From NCBI RefSeq assembly GCF_030150205.1, contig NZ_JASLGT010000016.1, positions 124,001-188,000 on the forward strand: a stretch of 64,000 nt of DNA, written 5' to 3'. Under the pieces are notes generated by a model that ran no database searches, was not told the origin of the DNA, and was given only the letters and a program-made list of their open reading frames with translations. Position numbers and translations under genes: made by a program. Each line of letters opens with the position of its first letter. The first letter of the stretch is position 1. The stretch is from Niabella sp. (lineage in GTDB: Bacteria > Bacteroidota > Bacteroidia > Chitinophagales > Chitinophagaceae). Positions 44,837 to 53,281 of the stretch are shown here, one piece after another.

Positions 44837-45103
44837 ATGGGTAGTATTTTATCGTGGATCATTTTTGGATTGATAGCAGGTGCTATTGCTAAAGCCTTAC
44901 ACCCCGGTAAAGATCCCGGCGGGTGGATCGTGACCATTATCATAGGTATTGCCGGAGCCTTTGTGGGCGGATGGATCGGCACACAGGTACTGGGCATGTC
45001 TATTAATGGCAACTGGTCCTTCAAAGGATTTGCTTTTGCCATTTTGGGAGCTGTTATTTTACTATGGCTCTATGGGATGATCACCCGGAAAAAAGGAGTC
45101 TGA
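44837..45103 (+). CDS. GlsB/YeaQ/YmgE-family small membrane protein
   Basis: An 88-residue protein with three hydrophobic helices: IIFGLIAGAIAKAL, a second GWIVTIIIGIAGAFVGGWIG, and a third AFAILGAVILLWLYGMI. The glycine-rich spacing is that of the transglycosylase-associated or YeaQ family, often induced by stress. The exact function is unknown. A likely promoter (TAACTTTA at 44787, TTTG at 44767) precedes it, and a strong terminator follows. Confidence 0.88.
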   Translation: MGSILSWIIFGLIAGAIAKALHPGKDPGGWIVTIIIGIAGAFVGGWIGTQVLGMSINGNWSFKGFAFAILGAVILLWLYGMITRKKGV

Positions 45104-45130
45104 TAAGGTTGCCCTCTTTTAACAATATAG

Positions 45131-45158
45131 ATCCCGCTTTCAAAGCGGGATTTTTTTT
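45131..45158 (+). terminator. Intrinsic terminator after the GlsB-like gene
   Basis: ATCCCGCTTT and AAAGCGGGAT arms around a C loop base, followed by eight T, 27 bases after the stop codon. Confidence 0.92.
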
Positions 45159-45330
45159 GCAAGTGTATCCGGCGACCAGGCTAACAGTAAGGCAGCATAG
45201 GATGTTCTCCCGGATTCGCACAGACGGCTATTGTTAAGTTGCCCGTACTTAAGTCTTTGTACATCCGTGAAATCTGTGAGCAAATAACATCTATGAGAAG
45301 ATCAGCAGGAAAACGCCCCCCAGGCGCGGC

Positions 45331-46164
45331 TTAATTTTCAAATACTACCGTTTTATTCCCATCCACAATCACCCGGTCCTGCAATACCAGTTGCAACGCC
45401 TTTGCTAAAACCGATTCTTCAATTTCCTTTCCCAGGGTCACCAAATCCTTAACAGAGTGGGCATGATTAACCGGAATGATCTGCTGGGCGATGATGGGAC
45501 CTTCATCTAATACATCCGTGACAAAATGGGCTGTTGCACCAATCAGTTTTACCCCCCGCTCATGTGCCTGCCGGTAAGGACTGGCCCCCACAAAGGCTGG
45601 TAAAAAAGAGTGATGAATATTGATGATCCGGTGCGGATAGGCCGCCACAAACCCGGAAGAAAGGATCCGCATAAATTTTGCAAGGATGATATAGTCGAAT
45701 TGGTAGTTGTGCAGTACTCCAGATACGGCCGCCTCAAATGCCTCCTTTGTACGGTCCTGGTGATCGATATAATGAAAAGGAATGTCAAATTTATCAGTGA
45801 GCGACCGCAGGGTTTCATGGTTGCCGATCACGCATTCCACGGAAGCTCCCAGGGTGTTGAAATAATTCCGGAGCAGGATATCCCCTAAACAATGATATTC
45901 TTTTGTAACCAGCACGACCACCTTTTTTTTAACAGCCGTATGAATAAAGATCGAACAGTTCGGCGGCAGTACTTTTAGCAACTGCGCTTCTACATCAGCG
46001 GCATCAAAATTTCCTTCCGTTATTTCCAGCCGGAGGTAAAAACGGTTCACCTCTACATTCACATATTCCCGCATGGAGATGATATTGAGATCGGCATCGG
46101 CCATTACTTTAGAAATCGCAGCTACCAGACCTACCTGGTCGGTACATTGTATTAAGATGATCAT
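45331..46164 (-). CDS. purU: Formyltetrahydrofolate deformylase
   Basis: A 277-residue enzyme hydrolysing 10-formyl-THF to formate and THF. An ACT domain (about 1-75, CTDQVGLVAAISKVMADADL) precedes the formyltransferase fold with the catalytic triad in Asn182-x-His184 (INIHHSFLPAFVGASPY) and Asp220 (DVLDEGPII). It balances one-carbon and glycine metabolism. It is divergent from bshC, with a 70-base shared promoter region. Confidence 0.95.
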   Translation of the reverse strand: MIILIQCTDQVGLVAAISKVMADADLNIISMREYVNVEVNRFYLRLEITEGNFDAADVEAQLLKVLPPNCSIFIHTAVKKKVVVLVTKEYHCLGDILLRNYFNTLGASVECVIGNHETLRSLTDKFDIPFHYIDHQDRTKEAFEAAVSGVLHNYQFDYIILAKFMRILSSGFVAAYPHRIINIHHSFLPAFVGASPYRQAHERGVKLIGATAHFVTDVLDEGPIIAQQIIPVNHAHSVKDLVTLGKEIEESVLAKALQLVLQDRVIVDGNKTVVFEN

Positions 46165-46234
46165 TCGCTAAAAATAAAACTATTTCACTTTAAAAATGTT
46201 ATTGTATTTTCATTTTGGATTGCAATATCAATGT

Positions 46235-47836
46235 ATGGACTGTAAGACCCAACATCTTTCTTACGAGGAAACCGGTTTTTTTAGCAAACTGGTATCAGAC
46301 TATTTAAATGAAGAAGCCCGGCTGAAACCTTTTTATGAGGAGTTCCCTTCAATGGCAGCCATTGGAGCGGCTATCGGACGCAGGAAAAAAGTGTCAACCA
46401 ACCGGGCATCGCTGGTGCGTGCATTGCAACAGCAATACAGTGCGGTTCCGGTTTCGGATAAGGTAGCTGCCAACCTTGCCTTATTGGAAAAGGAAACCAC
46501 TTTTACCACCATAACTGCGCATCAGCCCAATATTTTTACCGGTCCCTTTTATTTTATTTATAAGATCCTGCACGCCATACGGCTTGCGGAGCAAAGCAAA
46601 GAACAATATCCCCAATATGATTTTGTGCCGGTTTATTATATGGGAAGCGAAGATGCCGACCTTGATGAACTGGGCCACCTCTTTATTGATGGACAAAAAA
46701 TGGTCTGGAACACAAACCAAACCGGTGCTGTTGGAAGAATGAAGGTGGATAAAGCCCTGCTGGAACTACTGGACCGCATTGAGGCACAAACCGGCGTTGG
46801 ACCTTATGGCGGCGAAATCGGCCAGGCCTTGCGAGCCTGTTATAAACCGGGTGTTTCGATACAGGATGCTACATTCGGCCTGGTACATTTTCTGTTTGCC
46901 CGTTATGGCCTGGTGGTGGTTATACCCGACAATGCCGGCTTAAAATCAATGGCCGCCGGGTTGTTTAAAGATGAATTGCGGAATGGACGGTCTGCAGGCA
47001 TGGCGGCGGCCACTGCGATTCAATTAACGGATGCCGGTTATAAGGTACAGGCCCATAGCCGCGAGATCAACCTGTTCTATTTAACCGACCAGGGACGTCA
47101 CCGGATCGAGCGTTCCGGAGATCGATGGAAGGTGGTAGACACATCTTATCTGTTTACAGAAGCGGAACTGATGGCTGAGGTGGATGAACACCCCGAACGT
47201 TTCAGTCCCAATGTGATCCTGCGCCCGGTGTTTCAGGAAATGATCCTGCCCAACCTGATGTTCGTAGGTGGAGGTGGCGAACTGGCCTATTGGACCCAGT
47301 TAAAAAAGATATTTGAATATTACGAAGTCCCTTATCCATTACTGGTGTTGCGGAATTCGTTTTTGTTGATCAACCGGAAACAGGCGGCATTGGTACAAAA
47401 GCTGGGTTATAAACCCGTTCAGTTATTCCGGTCGCTTCATGATCTTAAAAATGATTGGGTACGGGCACATTCCGAGCAAAAACTGGAGGTGGGAGCGGCG
47501 CTGGATCGCATCCGGCAGACGTATAGGGCTTTGAAGGAGCAAGCGGTTCCCATTGATGGCACCCTGCTGCAACATATTGATGCATTGGAAACCCATACTA
47601 CAAAGCGGATTACTGAATTGGGCAAGAAAATGCTGCGGGCAGAAAAGCGCAATCACCAGGATGCTATGAACCAGGTAACAAAATTAAAAACGCAGCTGTT
47701 TCCATTAAACAATCTGCAGGAACGCATTGAAAACTTCATCCCGTTTTATGCGCAATACGGACCGGTATTGATCGATACACTGTACCAGTATTCATTAGGA
47801 TTGGAGCAGGAGTTTGTGGTACTGGAAGCGGAGTAG
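46235..47836 (+). CDS. bshC: Bacillithiol biosynthesis cysteine-adding enzyme BshC
   Basis: A 533-residue protein. BshC features include FTTITAHQPNIFTGPFYFIYK, PVYYMGSEDADLDEL, FSPNVILRPVFQEMILPNL, and a C-terminal coiled coil (about 440-500). It joins cysteine to glucosaminyl malate, the last step of bacillithiol synthesis. An upstream in-frame ATG at 46196 would add 13 residues unlike the family; 46235 (MDCKTQHLSY) is preferred. ytxJ at 22600 is a second bacillithiol-linked gene in the window. Confidence 0.93.
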   Translation: MDCKTQHLSYEETGFFSKLVSDYLNEEARLKPFYEEFPSMAAIGAAIGRRKKVSTNRASLVRALQQQYSAVPVSDKVAANLALLEKETTFTTITAHQPNIFTGPFYFIYKILHAIRLAEQSKEQYPQYDFVPVYYMGSEDADLDELGHLFIDGQKMVWNTNQTGAVGRMKVDKALLELLDRIEAQTGVGPYGGEIGQALRACYKPGVSIQDATFGLVHFLFARYGLVVVIPDNAGLKSMAAGLFKDELRNGRSAGMAAATAIQLTDAGYKVQAHSREINLFYLTDQGRHRIERSGDRWKVVDTSYLFTEAELMAEVDEHPERFSPNVILRPVFQEMILPNLMFVGGGGELAYWTQLKKIFEYYEVPYPLLVLRNSFLLINRKQAALVQKLGYKPVQLFRSLHDLKNDWVRAHSEQKLEVGAALDRIRQTYRALKEQAVPIDGTLLQHIDALETHTTKRITELGKKMLRAEKRNHQDAMNQVTKLKTQLFPLNNLQERIENFIPFYAQYGPVLIDTLYQYSLGLEQEFVVLEAE

Positions 47837-47865
47837 CTTATTTCAAAGTGCTGAAAGCGCACCGC

Positions 47866-47984
47866 TAAAGGGCAAAAGCCTGTTTCAAGTTGAACGTTTA
47901 AAGTTTCAGGTTATACCGTTTTATACCCAATGCCCTGAAAACTGATAACTAAAAACTGAAAACTAAAAACTGATATTTCAAGCC
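47866..47984. repeat. Composite repeat between bshC and purE
   Basis: Same building blocks as at 30545 and 58366: AACGTTTAAAGTTTCAGGTT, then CCGTTTTATACCCAATGCCC, then heptamers CTGAAAACTGATAACTAAAA. It lies between two convergent genes, close to the purE stop. Confidence 0.8.
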
Positions 47985-48500
47985 TCAGGAATCAAATGTA
48001 TTCGGTTGTCCGGATCCCTTTAACCGCGCTACTTTCTGCAGTACTTCAGCTTCCATTTCCTGTTTGTAATGTACCATCTTCTGATAAACGGCATCATCCG
48101 AAGTTCCGATGATCTGTGCGGCAAGGAGACCGGCATTTTTTGCGGCGTTAAGGGCCACGGTTGCCACGGGCACGCCATTGGGCATTTGTAAGATACTCAA
48201 TACCGAATCCCATCCATCGATCGAATTGCTCGATTTTACCGGAACGCCGATCACCGGCAGGGCTGTAACAGAAGCCACCATTCCGGGAAGGTGCGCCGCG
48301 CCGCCCGCACCGGCAATGATCACTTTTAATCCCCGTTCCTTTGCCTTTTGCGCATAGCTGATCATGCGCAGGGGCGTGCGATGTGCCGATACCACCGTTA
48401 CTTCGTAATCGATGCCCAATGCTTTTAAAACAGCTGCCGCCGGCTCCATTACCGGTAAATCACTGTCGCTGCCCATAATAATGCCTACTTGTATTGCCAT
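47985..48500 (-). CDS. purE: 5-(carboxyamino)imidazole ribonucleotide mutase
   Basis: A 171-residue enzyme of purine synthesis converting N5-CAIR to CAIR. Class I PurE signatures: GIIMGSDSDLPVM at the N-terminus, VVSAHRTPLRMISYA, VIIAGAGGAAHLPGMVASVTALPVIGVP, and GWDSVLSILQMPNGVPVATVAL. No purK lies next to it in the window. Confidence 0.96.
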   Translation of the reverse strand: MAIQVGIIMGSDSDLPVMEPAAAVLKALGIDYEVTVVSAHRTPLRMISYAQKAKERGLKVIIAGAGGAAHLPGMVASVTALPVIGVPVKSSNSIDGWDSVLSILQMPNGVPVATVALNAAKNAGLLAAQIIGTSDDAVYQKMVHYKQEMEAEVLQKVARLKGSGQPNTFDS

Positions 48501-48539
48501 GCTGCAAAGAACGGTAAAAAGCAGATACCGCGTAAACAG

Positions 48540-48625
48540 GCAGGGAGATTTTTGAGTTAGGGATACCTGGTTTTAGCCTTCAGCACTCAGCCTTTAGTTT
48601 TTAGCGTTAAGTGTCAGCGATAACA
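48540..48625. repeat. Heptamer-type repeat, inverted orientation
   Basis: Words such as TTCAGCACTCAGCCTTTAG and TTTTTAGCGTTAAGTGTCAGCG are the reverse complement of the CTGA-type heptamers found elsewhere. It separates purE from the GNAT/HTH module. Confidence 0.7.
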
Positions 48626-48638
48626 TCATTGTTGATTA

Positions 48639-48677
48639 AAACTTTACAATTTATGTAAAGTTTTGTACATTTGTACA
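48639..48677 (+). promoter_or_regulatory. Promoter/operator of the GNAT-HTH module
   Basis: A perfect 10-base inverted repeat (AAACTTTACA at 48639-48648, TGTAAAGTTT at 48654-48663, 5-base spacer) is followed by two TGTACA palindromes (48664 and 48672). TACATTTG at 48666-48673 matches the -7 consensus. The start codon ATG at 48677 shares its A with the end of the second TGTACA. A dimeric HTH protein binding here would block transcription, as in self-regulated toxin-antitoxin operons. Confidence 0.65.
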
Positions 48678-49150
48678 TGGCTTTGGTTGAAGTAAAGACC
48701 AGGAAAAAGAAAAGGGTACGCATAACGCCAGTTGAGGATAAAGACTACAAAAAGTTGAGCAAGGGGCGGTATTATTTTTCGTGGAAGCCATTCAGATCTC
48801 TTACCGGAGTAATCGTATATAAACTCCAAATTGTTGACGAGGACGAGATACTTGGTGTAATGGCGCTGGTTGACGTTTCCAATGAAAGCCGGATTGAAAT
48901 CCATTTATTAGCCTGCGCTAAAGAACATGTTGGCAAACATAAAGTTTATGATGGCATTGCCGGTCATCTTATAGCATTTGCCTGTCGCCTGGCTCTTAAA
49001 CAATATGGAAGCAGCGCCTGCGTATCATTGGTGCCTAAAACCAGGTTGAAAATCCATTATATGCGGCAATATGGAATGTTGGATGCTGGTTGGCAATTGT
49101 TTTTGGAGGGTAAGGCCTTAAGCAATATTATTTTAAAGTATTTGTTATGA
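48677..49150 (+). CDS. GNAT-like acetyltransferase, candidate toxin of a two-gene module
   Basis: A 157-residue protein with a GNAT-like arrangement. The strand ILGVMALVDVS (58-68) leads to RIEIHLLACAKEHVG (72-86), then a pyrophosphate-loop-like KVYDGIAGHLIAFACRLALK (89-108), and a late strand-helix CVSLVPKTRLKIHYMRQYGM (115-134). The loop lacks a perfect R/Q-x-x-G-x-G/A motif, so the fold call is moderate. Basic N-terminus (KTRKKKRVR). Its TGA overlaps the ATG of the next gene (ATGA), so translation is coupled. With a DNA-binding partner and an operator upstream, a toxin-antitoxin role is my inference; a plain acetyltransferase with its regulator is the alternative. An in-frame TTG at 48671 is rejected because it lies in the operator. 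Confidence 0.75.
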   Translation: MALVEVKTRKKKRVRITPVEDKDYKKLSKGRYYFSWKPFRSLTGVIVYKLQIVDEDEILGVMALVDVSNESRIEIHLLACAKEHVGKHKVYDGIAGHLIAFACRLALKQYGSSACVSLVPKTRLKIHYMRQYGMLDAGWQLFLEGKALSNIILKYLL

Positions 49151-49674
49151 ACACAAAAAAGAAAAGAGTAAAACATACATCCGGCGAATTGGCAGAGGCC
49201 TATATCTATCCGGTGACTTTAACAGCGGAACAAAGAAAAGAAGCCGGTAGTCAGCTAAAAACTGCAAGATCAAAAGTGCAGTCTGAAATGACTGCGGCCG
49301 ATAAGTTGACTGCAGATCTTTTACAGCTCAGGTTTCAATTAGAAGATTATCTAAGCAGTGAAGAATTTGATCCTAAACTGAAATTTAGCTATTTCCTGAA
49401 AACCTATGTGGAGCTGTTAAATAAGAAAAGAAAGGTTTTTGCCCGGGAGATTAATATAGACGAAACTGAATTGAGCCAATTGATCAACGATCACCGGCCG
49501 CCCAGTGAGAATATCATCATACGTCTGGAAATACATTCTAATAAGGCAATACCCGCTGTTTCCTGGTATAAACTGATCGAACGGGAAAAAGAACATTATA
49601 TTATTACCAATAAAACAATACGGATCAGAGAAGAAAAGAATGTATCAAACAGGCTTACGGTAACGATTGATTAG
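49147..49674 (+). CDS. HTH (XRE-like) protein, candidate antitoxin partner
   Basis: A 175-residue protein. The N-terminal half is charged and helical (about 25-75, AEQRKEAGSQLKTARSKVQS), likely a dimerisation or toxin-binding segment. The HTH lies at about 95-130: KVFAREINIDETELSQLIND, then HRPPSENIIIRLEIHSN, as in HigA-like and other XRE antitoxins. The C-terminal tail (150-175) is basic and beta-like. It overlaps the upstream GNAT-like gene by four bases and probably represses the operator at 48639. The gene order (effector first, regulator second) is like higBA. Confidence 0.78.
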   Translation: MNTKKKRVKHTSGELAEAYIYPVTLTAEQRKEAGSQLKTARSKVQSEMTAADKLTADLLQLRFQLEDYLSSEEFDPKLKFSYFLKTYVELLNKKRKVFAREINIDETELSQLINDHRPPSENIIIRLEIHSNKAIPAVSWYKLIEREKEHYIITNKTIRIREEKNVSNRLTVTID

Positions 49675-49699
49675 TACGGGAACAAATGTCGAAGCGCCT

Positions 49700-49766
49700 C
49701 CAGGAAAAATGGCTGAGAGCTGACCCCTGACAAATAAAGTCTGAAGACTGAAAACTGAAGACGATG
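49700..49766. repeat. Short heptamer-type repeat before pncB
   Basis: GGCTGAGAGCTGACCCCTGA and GTCTGAAGACTGAAAACTGA words, the same family as at 42101, in the gap after the HTH gene. Confidence 0.65.
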
Positions 49767-49786
49767 CATATGAACAAAAAATTATG

Positions 49787-49794
49787 TACGTTTG
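49787..49794 (+). promoter_or_regulatory. -7 promoter element of pncB
   Basis: TACGTTTG fits TAnnTTTG. It ends only five bases before the start codon at 49799, so the transcript would be leaderless or nearly so if this promoter is used. Confidence 0.45.
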
Positions 49795-49798
49795 AAAG

Positions 49799-50983
49799 AT
49801 GAACACTGAAACGCTTTTTCCTTCTCCTTCGATCCTCGACAATGATTTTTACAAATTTACCATGCAGTGCGCGGTAGTGCAGCTGTTTCCGGATGTAAAG
49901 GCCCGGTATACATTTATCAACAGGGGCGCACATGTATTTCCCGAAGGCTTTGGCGATGCGTTAAAAGCACAGGTGGCTTCTATGGCTGGCCTGCAGCTCA
50001 CAAAAGAAGAGCACCGGTACCTCACTGCCAGTTGCCCCTATCTGAATGCAGCCTATCTGGATCTGCTGGCCGGATACCGGTATGATCCGTCGGAGGTGCA
50101 CATTGTGCAGGAAGGCGGCGAGGTGGAAGTTTCAGTGGAAGGGCATTGGTTCCGGACCATTCTCTGGGAAGTACCCCTGCTTTTTTTGATCAGTGAACTG
50201 TATTACCGGCTCACGGGGCAGGAACGGGCAGGAGATGAACAGGTGATCGGCAATACCATTGAAAAAACAAGCATTTACAAAGAACTGGATGTGCCGGTTG
50301 CAGAATTTGGCACCCGGCGCCGGCATTCTTATAAAGTGCAGCAACTGGTGGTAGACACCCTTACCAAACATGGGGGCAAAAACTTTGTAGGCACCAGCAA
50401 TGTGCACCTGGCAATGCGTTCAAAAACAAAACCCATCGGCACACATGCACATGAATGGTTTATGTTTCATGCCGCTAAATATGGGTTTACCATGGCCAAT
50501 GCATTGAGCCTGGAACACTGGACAGATGTATACCGGGGCGACCTGGGGGTAGCGCTTTCGGACACGTACACCAATGATGTGTTCTTTGAACAGTTTGATA
50601 AAAAGTTCGCCAAGCTGTTTGATGGTGTACGGCATGATAGCGGTGATCCCATTGAATATGCAGAAAAAGTGATTGCACATTACCAGGGGCTGGGGATCAA
50701 CCCGGCGTATAAATTTATTATTTTTTCCGATGGATTAAATACTGAAAAAGTAGCAGAGATTACGCATGCGACCAAGGGGAAAATCGGTATTTCTTTCGGC
50801 ATTGGTACCAACCTCACCAACGACGTGGGATTAAAACCCATGAATATCGTAATAAAACTAACGGCCGTTCAGTTCGACGGTAAGAGATGGGTGTCTACCG
50901 TAAAGCTTTCGGATGAAAAAGGAAAGCATACCGGCGAGCCCCGTATGATACGCCTGGCCAAAGAAGTTTTAGGGATTGAATAG
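49799..50983 (+). CDS. pncB: Nicotinate phosphoribosyltransferase
   Basis: A 394-residue enzyme of NAD salvage, joining nicotinate to PRPP with ATP hydrolysis. Segments typical of the family: DNDFYKFTMQCAVVQLFPD at the start, EFGTRRRHSYKVQQLVVDTL, GTSNVHLAMRSKTKPIGTHAHEWFM, VRHDSGDPIEYAEKVIAHY, and ISFGIGTNLTNDVG. The histidine in THAHEW is the expected phosphorylated residue. Confidence 0.95.
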   Translation: MNTETLFPSPSILDNDFYKFTMQCAVVQLFPDVKARYTFINRGAHVFPEGFGDALKAQVASMAGLQLTKEEHRYLTASCPYLNAAYLDLLAGYRYDPSEVHIVQEGGEVEVSVEGHWFRTILWEVPLLFLISELYYRLTGQERAGDEQVIGNTIEKTSIYKELDVPVAEFGTRRRHSYKVQQLVVDTLTKHGGKNFVGTSNVHLAMRSKTKPIGTHAHEWFMFHAAKYGFTMANALSLEHWTDVYRGDLGVALSDTYTNDVFFEQFDKKFAKLFDGVRHDSGDPIEYAEKVIAHYQGLGINPAYKFIIFSDGLNTEKVAEITHATKGKIGISFGIGTNLTNDVGLKPMNIVIKLTAVQFDGKRWVSTVKLSDEKGKHTGEPRMIRLAKEVLGIE

Positions 50984-51057
50984 CAGATATATATAAATTT
51001 AAGTATATTAAATGTTTCATTTAGGTTTTTTGTAACAGAAAAGCCCTTTTTCTGCCG

Positions 51058-51138
51058 TAACTTTGCCCCGGTTTTGTGGAGAAAAGTAGTGTGTTACTAA
51101 GTTGACTGCTTCCTCAGAACATCCGATAACTGTCGGAT
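51058..51138 (+). promoter_or_regulatory. Promoter and leader hairpin of the L,D-transpeptidase gene
   Basis: TAACTTTG (51058-51065) is a full -7 match. It is followed by about 150 bases of leader containing a stem ATCCGA/TCGGAT (51121-51126, 51133-51138). The TTTG at 51029 is 25 bases upstream, farther than usual for a -33 box. Confidence 0.4.
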
Positions 51139-51223
51139 TTGAATGCTTCGTCGCTATATGATCTGCTGGATCATTTTAAACCTACGTCTGAATTTTTTGA
51201 GGAATTAAAAAAAGTATTTTTTA

Positions 51224-51964
51224 ATGATGAGGGTTTTTATTGCAAAAAAAATAGTACCGCTGGTAATTTTAATTGTTGCTGTGACAAATATATCATGGCG
51301 TGCGCCCATGGCTCCGGTATCGGAAGAGATCAGCTTCGTACCCATGTATCGTATGTCTTTCGGGTGGACGGCCAACCGCCATCAGCTGATTTATGACAGC
51401 CTGCATCTGGATCTGAAAGGCCTTTCGGAAAAGGCGTTTACCTATGCACTGGAGGGGCTGGATGAGCTGAAGGAAGAAGGAAAAGTGGTGAATGATTCGG
51501 TGATTACGATCGTCGATTTCGATCAGCCCAGCACCAATAAACGGATGTATATCCTGGATGTTAAAAATTTTAAGCTACTTTTTAATACCTGGGCCGCGCA
51601 TGGACGAAAATCCGGCACCCTGGTAGCTACCTCGTTCAGCAATACCATGTCTTCGAACAAAAGCAGCCTGGGTTTTTATCTGACAGATGAACCGTACTTT
51701 GGCGGAAATGGATATTCGCTAAAATTAAAGGGACTGGAACCGGGTTTGAATGATAAAGCCATGCAGCGGGCGATTGTATTACATGGCGCCCGCTACGTAA
51801 GCCAGTCAAGCATCAACGAGCTGGGATACCTGGGCCGGAGTTTTGGATGCCCGGCAGTACCTGTAGAGCTCAGTCAGCCTATTATCGAAACGATCAAAGA
51901 AGGTTCCGTATTATTCATCTATAACAGCAGCTACCATCCCCGGTTTTTTTATGACCAGGGATGA
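51224..51964 (+). CDS. Murein L,D-transpeptidase catalytic domain family protein
   Basis: A 246-residue protein with an N-terminal signal or anchor helix (about 5-25). The YkuD-like domain of the YkuD_2 type is shown by FNTWAAHGRKSGTLVATSFSN, MQRAIVLHGARYVSQ (His187) and LGRSFGCPAVP with catalytic Cys209. The family cross-links peptidoglycan or attaches proteins to it in the periplasm. The start follows a Met-Met pair at 51224; an overlapping ORF from 51139 is judged not real. Confidence 0.88.
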   Translation: MMRVFIAKKIVPLVILIVAVTNISWRAPMAPVSEEISFVPMYRMSFGWTANRHQLIYDSLHLDLKGLSEKAFTYALEGLDELKEEGKVVNDSVITIVDFDQPSTNKRMYILDVKNFKLLFNTWAAHGRKSGTLVATSFSNTMSSNKSSLGFYLTDEPYFGGNGYSLKLKGLEPGLNDKAMQRAIVLHGARYVSQSSINELGYLGRSFGCPAVPVELSQPIIETIKEGSVLFIYNSSYHPRFFYDQG

Positions 51965-52006
51965 TGCCGGGTGATAATTGCTTAACCGACCTGTTTTATA
52001 GCCGGA

Positions 52007-52459
52007 TTAACTAACCTCTTTCGGGCTGGGTTTGCCGCTGCCATGATCAATCAGGTTTCGCAGACTGCCGGTAATATAATCAGACCAGGCGTTTGAGCAG
52101 GCGCTATAGCACTCTATTTCGGGATGCAGCCCCTTGTGTGTAAAACGAAGCTCGGTTTTACCTTTTTCTTCCGATATTTCAAAAAAGATCTGCGTATCGT
52201 TCCATTCCTGTTGGTTCTGCGCGAAATTGAGCCGGCTATCCGTAACCAGCCATACTACTTTTTTATTGGGGATCACTTCGGTTAATTGCTGCCGCGAATA
52301 ATGCACATCACCAAAACGTACTTCAAATGCATCATCTTTTTGAAGTGTTGCTCCTTCAAGATTCTCGGTCCACCATCCACGAACATTGTTTACAGCATTG
52401 AATACCACTTCTGGCGTTTGGTCCGTTATAATCGAAACGGAATAATTACGATCATTCAT
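52007..52459 (-). CDS. SRPBCC (START-like) domain protein 1
   Basis: A 150-residue AHSA1/START-like protein. The segments SVSIITDQTPEVVFNAVNNV, RGWWTENLEGATLQKDDAFE and TELRFTHKGLHPEIECYSACS are the SRPBCC pattern of a hydrophobic ligand cavity. A longer frame starting at 52519 adds 20 residues without family similarity, so the ATG at 52459 is chosen. It is closely similar to the neighbouring gene, so the two arose by tandem duplication. Ligand unknown. Confidence 0.85.
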   Translation of the reverse strand: MNDRNYSVSIITDQTPEVVFNAVNNVRGWWTENLEGATLQKDDAFEVRFGDVHYSRQQLTEVIPNKKVVWLVTDSRLNFAQNQQEWNDTQIFFEISEEKGKTELRFTHKGLHPEIECYSACSNAWSDYITGSLRNLIDHGSGKPSPKEVS

Positions 52460-52497
52460 ACAGGGATTGTATTTACAGGGGTTATAAAAAAACAGGC

Positions 52498-52992
52498 TTA
52501 TGCCGGTTGCAGGTTCCATTTTTTAAGCAGGGCCTCGTTAAAGCCGCCTTCCCTGGGGTTGGGCGCGCCCTTGCCGGTAGTGATGAGCTGGTACAAACTG
52601 TTTTGAATATAGTTGGTCCAGGCATCGTGGCAAATGGGATAGCATTCATCTGCCGGTACCAGGCCCTGGTGGGTAAACTGCAGTTGTGTACCGCCCTCCG
52701 CAGGGGCCATGTCAAAAATCACCTGGGTGCCTTTCCACTCGTTTTGATCGCTGATGAAATTGAAATAGTTGTCCAGCACCTGCCAAACCACCCGTTTATT
52801 GGGCACCACTTCAATAAGCTGTATTTTACAGATATGTACCTCCTTGTAATGATAGAGGAATACATCATTCAGCTGTGCGGTGGGGCCGGAGATCTCCTCG
52901 CTCCACCAGCCGCGTACATTGGTAACCGCCTTAAAGACCTGCTCCGGTGTGGCATTTACCCGGATGGTTGTAGTAAAACTGCTTGTTTCCAT
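52498..52992 (-). CDS. SRPBCC (START-like) domain protein 2, tandem paralogue
   Basis: A 164-residue protein with the same order of motifs as its neighbour: TTIRVNATPEQVFKAVTNV, RGWWSEEISGP, QLFTHQGL-type segment (LQFTHQGLVPADECYPIC) and a C-terminal extension. The ATG at 52992 is preferred to an upstream start at 53070. It is divergent from the GlxA-like regulator at 53282, which may control the pair. Confidence 0.85.
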   Translation of the reverse strand: METSSFTTTIRVNATPEQVFKAVTNVRGWWSEEISGPTAQLNDVFLYHYKEVHICKIQLIEVVPNKRVVWQVLDNYFNFISDQNEWKGTQVIFDMAPAEGGTQLQFTHQGLVPADECYPICHDAWTNYIQNSLYQLITTGKGAPNPREGGFNEALLKKWNLQPA

Positions 52993-53148
52993 TGTTTCTT
53001 TTTTTAGGTTAAAAAACGGCTCATACCGGTGGCGCTGCTGTTGTAGCCCTGCCGGCCTTGAACACCCCACAAAGCTATTGTCTTAATATTGTATTTTCAG
53101 TGTGTGAAATGGACTTTAAACCGGGGATATTTGGACAGATAGGTTTTT

Positions 53149-53156
53149 TACCTTTG
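53149..53156 (+). promoter_or_regulatory. -7 promoter element of the GlxA-like regulator
   Basis: TACCTTTG is a full TAnnTTTG match, about 125 bases upstream of the start. TTTG at 53130 is closer than the usual -33 spacing. Confidence 0.4.
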
Positions 53157-53281
53157 TAAAAATTAATTTTTCTGAAACAGGGCGGATCAAAGAGCCGGTA
53201 AGCCGTTATAAAATAGATGATCGCTCTGCTGCGGCAGACCCGGATCTATTGATTAAGGCGCTCCCAATAAAAAATATACAC

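Noticed and set aside
51139..51396. ORF overlapping the start of the L,D-transpeptidase gene
   Set aside because: Its second half is a frame shadow of the transpeptidase. The first 28 codons look protein-like but match no family I recognise and lie in the leader after the promoter.
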